Made by a program: the position numbers and the translations under genes. Source: an uncultured Cellvibrionales bacterium (lineage in GTDB: Bacteria; Pseudomonadota; Gammaproteobacteria; Pseudomonadales; Dasaniaceae). From it: a stretch of 64,000 nt of DNA. Below the pieces are notes generated by a model, which ran no database searches, was not told the DNA's origin, and worked only from the letters and a program-made list of their open reading frames with translations. Below, one piece after another: positions 49,413 to 57,934 of this stretch (position 1 is the stretch's first letter; every line of letters begins with the position of its first letter). The stretch lies in NCBI GenBank assembly GCA_913019905.1, contig CAJVZD010000020.1, forward strand, positions 28,284-92,283, read 5' to 3'.

Positions 49413-50800
49413 ATAATCCGACTTTCAGGCTTCAAACTAGAGCCTGCAGTATCGTCAGGCCTTCCGTATCGAGCATTTGGTACAGGGCCGTCCATGTAGG
49501 GGATGTCAACGCAAACTGTCGTCCCTGCATCTGCATTATTCTGGGTATTGGTCACCATGGTGACCGCACCGCCAAAACGTTCGATAGTGCTGTTTGCCAG
49601 AAATATTCCGACACCTAAACCCCCTTCCTTTTTCGAAAAAAAAGGCTTCCCCCAATTAACAGCAATATCAGGCGGGATTCCCGGCCCGTCATCCGAAATC
49701 TTAATTGACAAAAATCCTTTCGCCTCTTCCGATTGAACAAGTACACTCGATTTCGCAGCATGTATGGCGTTGTCTATCAGACTTTGAACCGCTTGCTGAA
49801 GCAATATATGGGTCTCTATGACTAGCTGGTCATTGGGTGACTCTTGGTTTATTAAGTTTTGGCTCATTAAGTGCTGGTTAAGCGCTGCAAAGGAAAACGT
49901 CGGCATGATAGACGGATTGATGAGTAGATAGTGCTCTTCCAGACTATCGATAAACGTAGCCGAAAATTCGAAAGATTTTTCATCTTCAGAGGTATCCGCT
50001 AATGCCGCTAACCGGTCGGTCGTTTGCTTACAACGGTCAACTTGCCTCAGTAGTAAATCAATGTCCTCTTCAAGTTCAGTATTTTTATTTTCCGTTTTCA
50101 TGTCACTTAACAATATCGCAATCGTCGATAGAGGCGTTCGCAATGCATGGACCGTTGAGGCAGCCAAGGTACCGATACCAACGAGCTGTTCCTGTCTCAA
50201 TCCGTTTTCGCGCGCTTGGGCAAGGAGAATCTGTCGATCTCTCAATGCATAAGCCAGCCTAGATATGAAAAAACAGATGAGTATTGCACTGCCGACGAAA
50301 TTTACCCACATACCGACCAAGTGCAACTGAAAATCGCTAAACAAATGATTCACATGCCCCTGCATGTCCAAAAAAAGCAAAACCGTGTACGCAGCGATTG
50401 CCATAAAGCAAAAACTCCAACTCATGGTCTTTTCAAACAAGGTAGAACTAATGGCGACCATCACTAAAAGGTAATAAATGAAAGGATTACTAGCGCCTCC
50501 CGATAAGGAGACCAATATAACGATCAATAGTGAATCGGCAACAATGTGTAGAAATAACTCGACATCCGTAACTGGAGTCATTTTTCGCAAGCGACTGTAA
50601 GTGGCTAATGAATAAATATAAGCTGAAAACACAATACCCAGTAAAGCGCCAAAAGCGAGGCTTCTCTCGAGCACGAAATAGAAGAACAATATCGAGGCTA
50701 GCGCAATCGTTAGTACCATCACCCGTAGTAGTAGCAACCGATTTAAGACAACCGTATGGTTTCCGGCAAGGTGATCATGGGAGGTGGCTGTAGTCATCAA
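49409..50800 (-). CDS. RegB/PrrB/RoxS-type sensor histidine kinase
   Basis: Six TM segments, SGGASNPFIYYLLV redox-box-like region, VHALRTPLSTIAI H-box; 4-bp overlap with RegA-type gene. Confidence 0.92.
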   Translation of the reverse strand: MMTTATSHDHLAGNHTVVLNRLLLLRVMVLTIALASILFFYFVLERSLAFGALLGIVFSAYIYSLATYSRLRKMTPVTDVELFLHIVADSLLIVILVSLSGGASNPFIYYLLVMVAISSTLFEKTMSWSFCFMAIAAYTVLLFLDMQGHVNHLFSDFQLHLVGMWVNFVGSAILICFFISRLAYALRDRQILLAQARENGLRQEQLVGIGTLAASTVHALRTPLSTIAILLSDMKTENKNTELEEDIDLLLRQVDRCKQTTDRLAALADTSEDEKSFEFSATFIDSLEEHYLLINPSIMPTFSFAALNQHLMSQNLINQESPNDQLVIETHILLQQAVQSLIDNAIHAAKSSVLVQSEEAKGFLSIKISDDGPGIPPDIAVNWGKPFFSKKEGGLGVGIFLANSTIERFGGAVTMVTNTQNNADAGTTVCVDIPYMDGPVPNARYGRPDDTAGSSLKPESRII

Positions 50801-51088
50801 TTTTCACGGAAACACTTATCCTCGGGACAAAGAATCGTACCACATTAGGTGCCCATGCTACATCCCTGTGCACTCCGTTTGTATAAACTCGACAATATGC
50901 CATTTCGCCAAGAAGGAATTACATGACTGGTCCACCAGCTTAATACAATGATTAATTCTGTGATTTTCAAGAAAGACTCGCTCGAAGACAGAGCGGTGGC
51001 ATTTTACTCCTTCCCACAAACAATGATTTCGGCGTTTGCGAGATATCGACACAGATTCGAAATTGTAGACTACAATTGTCTAGATCCG

Positions 51089-51823
51089 ACCATTAAACAG
51101 GAAGAGTTAAACCTGAAAAAACTATTAGTACTATGGGTATTTTACTGTTTAACAGGCGTACCCGTCACAGCTTCTGAACCACTAAAGATTGCAGTGGGAG
51201 GCATTGAAGAGGGAACAGACAGTTTCCGTATTGCCCAATCCATTGCCAGTGAGATCGGAGTGAGAAGCGGCACCGAAATCAACCTTATAGCTATCCCGGC
51301 AAAGCGCGCAACTGAATACCTGCTATCCGGAGAAATTGACGGTGACTTGTCTAGAATCGAAGGCTTTGGCGAAGAAATCCCCTGGCTAATACGAGTGTCA
51401 GAGCCCATCGCCATGTTCCCCTACTATGCCTACTCAAAAGAGAGAAATATACAGATAGATGGCTGGAATAGTATTAAGCGCTATAAGGTTGCGTATATTG
51501 AAGACTCCGCTGTCATTGAAGCTATGCTAGGACCCGAGACAACAAATCTATATTCTTTTAGCAGCGCCGAAGCCGGCCTGAACTTTGTTGCATCGGGGAG
51601 AGCCGATATTTTCGTGCATATACCTTTTGCCATTGAACCCTTACTAAAAAAAGAGAGCATGAAAAACAAGGGGATTAAAGCGCTTCTGCCGGCCGTCGAT
51701 TTTCTTCCCATTTATTTACACCTCCTGCCTAAACACAAAGAACTTGCTGAAAAAATTGCTTACGAATTGAAAATCATGAAGGAAGACCAAACGTATTTTA
51801 AGATCATGAGTGGTGTATTTTGA
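51089..51823 (+). CDS. Solitary periplasmic substrate-binding protein (ORF opens at 50948; exact start uncertain)
   Basis: Signal-peptide-like LLVLWVFYCLTGVPVTASEP then VGGIEEGTDSFRIAQSIASEIGVRSGTEINLIAIPAKRATEYLLSGEIDGDLSRIEGF. Confidence 0.78.
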   Translation, partial: TIKQEELNLKKLLVLWVFYCLTGVPVTASEPLKIAVGGIEEGTDSFRIAQSIASEIGVRSGTEINLIAIPAKRATEYLLSGEIDGDLSRIEGFGEEIPWLIRVSEPIAMFPYYAYSKERNIQIDGWNSIKRYKVAYIEDSAVIEAMLGPETTNLYSFSSAEAGLNFVASGRADIFVHIPFAIEPLLKKESMKNKGIKALLPAVDFLPIYLHLLPKHKELAEKIAYELKIMKEDQTYFKIMSGVF

Positions 51824-52194
51824 GAAAGTCCCTCGCCTAATAGTCTTTCCTGTTACAACTCCTGTCAATAAGTTGTCCGAATAGATCGGTCATTACTGCT
51901 ATCAAGGCAATGACCAGCGTAATGACCAAACTAGCGAGGATGAATTTATGGCACACGGTTATCAGCTGTAATCGTGTGGATTTGTGTCTTGTCAGTCTAA
52001 GCGCCGACATTCAAAATCATCCGCTCGCTATACGGTAAACTCTCCTACATTAAAATTGATGATTATTGACCTGCAGAACGCTCGCGAATAATATAGTGAT
52101 GAATCGCGACGATAAGGCAACTCACCCGCTTTAGTCAGTCCTGATACAGCAGTACACGTAGGATATTTTTAAAAGTCGGTATTTTGGGGATGAA

Positions 52195-52602
52195 ATGAAA
52201 TCGCTGCTCATTGTAGCTCACGGCAGCCGTCGAGCGGCATCAAATGAAGAAGTTATTACACTGGCAAGCGGGTTGGAAGAACGCTTGCGCGATCAATACT
52301 CGACAGTATCAGTGGGGTTTCTTGAACTTGCTGAACCGTCTATTCCCATGGCCCTTCAGGCCTGCGTTAACCAGGGCGCAGCCACAATCACAGTACTACC
52401 CTATTTTTTGTCAGCAGGCAGACATGTTTTCGAAGATTTACCCCGTGAAGTAAACAAATTCAGACGTGAAAAACACGACGTTGTCATAGACGTATTGCAA
52501 CATGTGGGAAGCATGCCGACAATGGTCGACTTAATTCATCAGGCAGCGGTGAATCCAAGTTTATATCAGGCTAACGAAGCTGGAACTAACGCGCAATCAT
52601 GA
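52195..52602 (+). CDS. CbiX/SirB-type sirohydrochlorin chelatase
   Basis: SLLIVAHGSRRAASNEEVITLA, FLELAEPSIPMALQACVNQGA, VLPYFLSAGRHVFEDLP. Confidence 0.9.
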   Translation: MKSLLIVAHGSRRAASNEEVITLASGLEERLRDQYSTVSVGFLELAEPSIPMALQACVNQGAATITVLPYFLSAGRHVFEDLPREVNKFRREKHDVVIDVLQHVGSMPTMVDLIHQAAVNPSLYQANEAGTNAQS

Positions 52603-52748
52603 TAAATGAGAGTTTTTGATGCACTGCCAACATTTTTTAATGGCGCCCATAAAAACAGCAGCAATATTGTAGTGCACAATACCGATGGTCTACTTTTATT
52701 GAAAACAATGAATTTTTAAATGAATATGAAACACAATAAGGACCTAAG

Positions 52749-53228
52749 TTGAAACTATCATTGATGGCAGCAAAATCGAGAAATGGAGTCATCGGCAATG
52801 GCCCGGATATACCCTGGAGCGCAAAGGGAGAGCAACTGCTGTTCAAAGCAATGACGTACAATCAATGGCTGTTAGTAGGACGCAAAACCTTTGAGTCGAT
52901 GGGCGTACTGCCAAACAGAAAATATGCAGTTGTTACAAGGTCTGATTTTCAGTCTAGCGACGACAATGTTATGGTATTTTCATCCATCGATGAGGCCTTA
53001 AGAGAATTACCTAAATTTACTAACCACCTCATGATATCGGGCGGCGGCGAGATCTATAAAAGCTTAATCGCACACGTCGATACACTACATTTATCGACCA
53101 TAGAAACGGAAGTCGAAGGCAATATTGTATTCCCCTCTATTCCAGACACATTCCAGTTGGTATTTGAGCAATGGTTCGATTCCAACATTAGTTACAATTA
53201 TCAAATCTGGCAAAAAAAGACTCATTAA
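52749..53228 (+). CDS. folA: Dihydrofolate reductase
   Basis: [46 protein letters not shown] start with AAGGA SD. Confidence 0.92.
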   Translation: MKLSLMAAKSRNGVIGNGPDIPWSAKGEQLLFKAMTYNQWLLVGRKTFESMGVLPNRKYAVVTRSDFQSSDDNVMVFSSIDEALRELPKFTNHLMISGGGEIYKSLIAHVDTLHLSTIETEVEGNIVFPSIPDTFQLVFEQWFDSNISYNYQIWQKKTH

Positions 53229-53305
53229 TGCCCATCCAGAAATGGTGTTTTTCCAAGCTGTCATTGCGAGCGTTACGGTGCCTATTAGTTTCTGGATGAG
53301 CACAA
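53225..53305. repeat. Second, shorter copy of the MITE-like repeat
   Basis: TGCCCATCCAGAAATGGTG ... GTCATTGCGAGCGTTACGGTG ... TTTCTGGATGAGCAC; shares end and internal motifs with 26316-26554. Confidence 0.7.
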
Positions 53306-53417
53306 ATTTGAGCCTATATTTCGGGACAATAATAGGTCGGAGCTCAGCTAGCAATTTTTGCCTGCGACCGATTACAATAAGAACATTTTAAAAATTCATA
53401 TTACCTACGGAGTTACG

Positions 53418-54575
53418 ATGGAATACTTCACCTATATTGACTCGCCGTTTAACATTCGAGAAGACATAAAAATTGCTCATCGAAACTATTGGAAAGCGCT
53501 GGCGGCACCAGGCAGCTGGTGGACTGGAGAGCAAAGAATATCGATCGCCCAGGAAGTTCGCAATGCAACTGCTTGTGGATTCTGCGAGGAGCGTAAAAAA
53601 GCGCTTTCGCCCTATGCGGTGACAGGTGAACACGAGCACAGTACCGCCGAATTGTTAAGCACAGAAGCAATCGATGCAATACATAGAGTAGTGACTGATC
53701 AAGATCGAATTACCCAGGCCTATATTGATTCCAATGAGCAGCATGGCTTGAGCCCTGAAGCTTACGTAGAGTTGGTGGGTGTTGTTGTCACGGTATTTAG
53801 TATTGATGAGTTTCATCGTGGCCTCGGGCTAAAGGCCGAGCTTCTTCCAGAACCAACCGAGGGCGTATGTAGCAAATACCGACCCAAGCAAGCAGCGCGC
53901 GGAATAGGATTTGTGCCAATGATCCCCGCTGATGGCGCAACCGGCGCCGAAGCAGACCTATGGCCGGCGGGTATTTCGGCGAATGTGCTCCGAGCGCTGA
54001 GTTTGGTACCCAACGCCTTCAGAGAATGGTATCAGGTAAGCAAAGCTCAATATCTTTCACTTGAAGGAATGGGGAATTTTGTAAAACAGGATGATCGAGC
54101 GATAAACCGTATGCAAATGGAATTGGTTGCAGGCAGAGTTTCGGCAATTAATGAATGTTTTTACTGAACTAGCGCACATGCGACGATGCTCCGTGTGAGC
54201 GCGACAACGACAGAAACAAATATCGACCTACAAATGATTAACGGTGATAAAACCGCGGCAGCAGAACAGACCGGCGTCGAATATGGCCTGGAATTAATGA
54301 AATTTGCCGAGAGTCTTGCCACGCGCAATAACAGTGATTTGGCCAGAGATCGCCAAACACTCTTGGACGTTGCCGGTGAAAAAGTGCTGGTCGACGCTGC
54401 TGGAGTGGCAGCCAATTTCCAAAGAATGGTCCGAATCGCTGACTCTACAGGCATACCGGTTGACAATATGAACGCAAAGGTCAGTCAATTAGTTCGCGAG
54501 GAACTCGATCTAAATCGTTTTGGATCGGCACAAAATACGCTGTCAGCAGCTAAAGTACCCGTACCTGAAGTATAA
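53418..54575 (+). CDS. Alkylhydroperoxidase (AhpD/CMD)-related probable selenoprotein, Sec at in-frame TGA 54165-54167
   Basis: ORFs 53358..54167 and 54186..54575 share one frame separated only by TGA; junction reads NECFY-[TGA]-TSAHATMLR, i.e. CxxUxxxH at the AhpD CxxCxxxH site; GGAG SD before ATG 53418; downstream hairpin compatible with SECIS. Confidence 0.85.
54172..54202 (+). promoter_or_regulatory. Candidate bacterial SECIS element
   Basis: Manual fold: GCG+CACAUG pairs with CGUGUG+CGC (2-nt bulge), extended by GA:UC; apical loop CGAUGC begins about 17 nt after UGA with G at the second loop position. Confidence 0.55.
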
Positions 54576-54660
54576 GTAGCTTAAGTATTAGTACCGTAAG
54601 CTGGGTACGATATGCACAACAGCTTTAGAATGGGTCCTACCACAAAACGGAAAACATCGT

Positions 54661-54698
54661 CGATCGGCTAATCACTGTTAGCTTAGGCTAGCCGATCG
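54661..54698. terminator. Candidate bidirectional terminator between convergent genes
   Basis: CGATCGGCTA ... TAGCCGATCG inverted repeat between AhpD-like (+) and desaturase (-) genes. Confidence 0.55.
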
Positions 54699-54756
54699 CG
54701 ATAAAAGCACTAAACCCTGCATTATCTCTAAGCCAAGACAATCTCCGATCATAAAA

Positions 54757-55986
54757 TTAAGCCATGTCTTGTTTGTAAGCCGATAATGTATCAAAAAAGC
54801 TCATACGCGCTTCCTGCATATTAACCTTGGCTTGCTGAATTTCAGCTTTAAGTTTTTCAATACGCTGCTGAAGCTCGAAGTCGGGTAACGACATTTTTTT
54901 CAGTTTCTTTACCTGTTGGCAGTATTGCTCCCACTGCCTGGTCTTTTCCAGCCAATCAGCTTTAGCGCTAATAAGTTTCTGCTCCCAAAGAGACCATAGA
55001 GGGCTTGGGGACTTGGTTTCCAGCTCACGTAATCGCCGCTGTGCAATGATTTCACTTTCTACATGCTTACTGGCGCTACGCAAACCCTTAACCAAACCAA
55101 GGCCACGCAAGCTCAATAATAAATACCGAGTCGGATCCAATAACCACCCTGTCCAGCCAAAACCATTGCGATAGTCGGTTTGACAATCGTGATGATCCGC
55201 GTGGTGATTACCCTCTCCTAGAGGACCGAGCCACAGATAGTTATTCAGCGCTGAACTGTGTAAACCTCGAGTAAATCCCCACATATGCGTAATACTATTC
55301 ACGGTCCAGGTATTGTGCTGTACGAGTATCATTCCCACGAGCGACGCTGCTAACAATCCGAGGCCACCGGCTAGTGTTCCCGTTAAAAAATAACCCACAG
55401 AAAACGGCGTTATGTATACCCATAAAACAATAAGCGGTACATAAAGACGCCGTTGAATCCTCAAGATTTTGACCTTCTCTTTTGCAGCAATCGCCCGATC
55501 TTTTTCTTCACTATCGGGATGGTTAATAAGGTGTGCGATCGTGTGAGACCAAATAAAATTTTGCCAAGTGCTGGGAAACCAGGTTGCGCTGTAGGGATCT
55601 AGTAAGTGCTTACCACTCTTGTCAGCGCCGTGGTGCAAGACATGATTCGACGACCAGCGAATGATGTGGCCCTGCATCGCCAACACCTGGCCGACAAAAC
55701 CAAAGAATAAGTGGACAGGCAAACTAATGTCGTTTGCGGCTTGATGGGTGATCAAGCGGTGACAATAAGCCGTAATCGAGACGCCTCCGAACACAAAATA
55801 GATGGCAATCCATCCAATAATGACAGGAGTTAATTCGGACGGAGCGTAATAAAACGCAAACGGGGCACCAATAAGCGCAATAAGGTGAGTTAGGCTTACA
55901 TAAATAGTGCTGATCCAATCCACGGTAAACCCTTGATCGAAAATATCACGAATACGGCTAAAGAGGGGTGTTTGATTAACTGCCAT
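54757..55986 (-). CDS. Acyl-CoA/fatty acid desaturase with C-terminal coiled-coil extension
   Basis: Three His boxes (HRLITH, HVLHHGADK-type, GEGNHHADHH); about 90-aa charged helical tail. Confidence 0.92.
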   Translation of the reverse strand: MAVNQTPLFSRIRDIFDQGFTVDWISTIYVSLTHLIALIGAPFAFYYAPSELTPVIIGWIAIYFVFGGVSITAYCHRLITHQAANDISLPVHLFFGFVGQVLAMQGHIIRWSSNHVLHHGADKSGKHLLDPYSATWFPSTWQNFIWSHTIAHLINHPDSEEKDRAIAAKEKVKILRIQRRLYVPLIVLWVYITPFSVGYFLTGTLAGGLGLLAASLVGMILVQHNTWTVNSITHMWGFTRGLHSSALNNYLWLGPLGEGNHHADHHDCQTDYRNGFGWTGWLLDPTRYLLLSLRGLGLVKGLRSASKHVESEIIAQRRLRELETKSPSPLWSLWEQKLISAKADWLEKTRQWEQYCQQVKKLKKMSLPDFELQQRIEKLKAEIQQAKVNMQEARMSFFDTLSAYKQDMA

Positions 55987-56173
55987 GGGGAACTACCTTA
56001 ATGCGCTCTGATTTCTGGATTATTCGCGCAATGTAGCGTAAATCAGGACCAGAGGCAAAATTACCTGTTGCTCCGTATTCGAACAGGTGTTATGGTCATA
56101 TATATCACCATACGTGCAACGGCCACTGCTTTCAAAAATGCGCGGTCTATTTGATTCAAATCAGGAGTTTAGA

Positions 56174-57283
56174 ATGAAGTTAAGATACAAAATTTTGGGC
56201 GGTGTCGCGCTCTTTCTCGTGGTCGCCATTTCTTCCTTGGCTATGACATTAGCTTACACAGAAACATGCGACCCCAAACTGGTAGCTTCGAGTCAAAAGG
56301 AGCAAATGAAGTCTGTCACTTATCGCTGCTACGGCCCCTCAACCGTACTGGAATACGGCGATGTCGAAAAACCCGTTCCCGCTAACGACGAAGTCCTTGT
56401 AAAAGTTCAGGCTGCATCTGTTAACCCAATGGACTGGCATTATATGAGGGGATCGCCCTATTTCATGAGGCTTATATCGGGAATCGGAGCCCCCTCCAAC
56501 ATCAATATAGGCACGGATTTTTCCGGGACAATTGAAGCGATTGGGGAAAATGTTACCAAGTTCAAGGTTGGAGACGACGTTTTCGGAGGAGCAAGCGGTG
56601 CATTCGGACAATACATCACCATCCGGGAGAATCGAGCACTAACACTAAAACCCGCCAACGTTACTTTTGAGCAGGCAGCAGCGGTTCCTGTTGCAGCCTT
56701 ATCGGCACTGCAAGCACTGCGCGATGCCGGCAAGTTGCAGGCGGGGCAGAAGGTTTTAATTAACGGCGCCTCTGGAGGAGTCGGCACCTATGCCGTGCAA
56801 ATTGCTAAAGCCTACGGCGCCGAAGTACATGGTGTGTGCAGTTCACGCAATACGGAAATGGTTAGATCGATCGGTGCAGATCATGTCTTCGATTACAAAA
56901 AAGAAGACTACACCGAGAGTGGTGAAATCTATGATTTAATCATCGACAACGTTTCCAACCATTCTCCGCTAGACAATATCCGTGTGCTAAAACCTGAGGG
57001 CATATTGGTCAATGTCGGCGGCGCAGCGGGAGATTGGATTGGCCCAGTTTTAGGACCAATAAAAGCCATGCTTGTTGAACCCTTTGTATCGCAGAAATTA
57101 CCCTCGTTAATGGCTGGATTAAAGAGTTCTGACCTTGTCGTTTTAGCCGAATTAATGGAATCCGGAAAAATGACCTCAGTCATCGATCGCCGTTATTCGC
57201 TGAAAGAGGTGCCAGCAGCGATCACCTACTCGGAATCGGGGCGCGCAAGAGGAAAGATCATTATCAATATGCACGACGCCTAG
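56174..57283 (+). CDS. NAD(P)-dependent zinc-type alcohol dehydrogenase/quinone oxidoreductase-like with N-terminal TM segment
   Basis: INGASGGVGTYAVQIAKAYGAEVHGVCSSRN, GTDFSGTIEAIGENVTKFKVGDDVFG; SD AGGAG before ATG 56174. Confidence 0.92.
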   Translation: MKLRYKILGGVALFLVVAISSLAMTLAYTETCDPKLVASSQKEQMKSVTYRCYGPSTVLEYGDVEKPVPANDEVLVKVQAASVNPMDWHYMRGSPYFMRLISGIGAPSNINIGTDFSGTIEAIGENVTKFKVGDDVFGGASGAFGQYITIRENRALTLKPANVTFEQAAAVPVAALSALQALRDAGKLQAGQKVLINGASGGVGTYAVQIAKAYGAEVHGVCSSRNTEMVRSIGADHVFDYKKEDYTESGEIYDLIIDNVSNHSPLDNIRVLKPEGILVNVGGAAGDWIGPVLGPIKAMLVEPFVSQKLPSLMAGLKSSDLVVLAELMESGKMTSVIDRRYSLKEVPAAITYSESGRARGKIIINMHDA

Positions 57284-57353
57284 TTCGCATTTCTCACAAC
57301 GATTTGGAGTTTTGAGCGAGAGATTGTGCTCTGTACCGGTTTTTCCAACTCAA

Positions 57354-57373
57354 CCCATAGCCGTGGCTATGGG
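57354..57373. repeat. Perfect palindrome CCCATAGCCGTGGCTATGGG
   Basis: Direct sequence inspection, 9-bp arms. Confidence 0.8.
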
Positions 57374-57724
57374 TGCAGGAGAAAAATTCAGTACGGAATA
57401 CAAGATCCATTCGAAAGCCAAATAGGTGAAATACACCGAAATAGCAGTACCAAACTGATTATAGTAGGCCGCCTTGTGAGAAATCCGGGCTAGTTTACAG
57501 ACCTTCAACTTAGTGACGTTGAGCACACATTCTTATCAATCTACGAATCGCGGTCATCGTCATTACATGTTTTTGAAGATTTCTCACAGATAGTAAGCCT
57601 TACCAAAAACGAGAGTTTAGTTGTCGACAACAGGCCACTTCAAAATTGCAGTTAGCTTCCTGTTCTCTGTCTTTTATCAACCCTTCAAAAACCTTGGATG
57701 AGTTTAACAACAGCAGCTCTTCGG

Positions 57725-57754
57725 GTGGCGTATACCCTTTAGAATATACGCCAC
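57725..57754. repeat. Inverted repeat GTGGCGTATA-N10-TATACGCCAC
   Basis: Direct sequence inspection, 10-bp arms. Confidence 0.8.
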
Positions 57755-57934
57755 ACGAACCCTAGACTCGATCAATAGCCTGGAAGATGTTGGCTCTCAC
57801 ATTGGCTGAAAAAAATAATTAGCTACTTCCAATTATTGGCCATCCAGGCACACCTCAGTTACTGTAAGTCAGTTCAAAGCCCGAGCTACATCAGCAACAC
57901 CAGCTTTGAATCGATATTTCTGGACAGGCCCTAG

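Noticed and set aside
54186-54575. ORF of 129 aa as an independent gene after the AhpD-like ORF
   Set aside because: Same frame as the upstream ORF, no Shine-Dalgarno, starts inside the conserved CxxUxxxH region; better explained as the C-terminal part of one selenoprotein.
53418-54575. Simple nonsense-mutation pseudogene explanation
   Set aside because: Not excluded, but the stop is TGA exactly at the catalytic Cys position, the downstream frame is intact, and a SECIS-compatible hairpin follows; recoding fits better.
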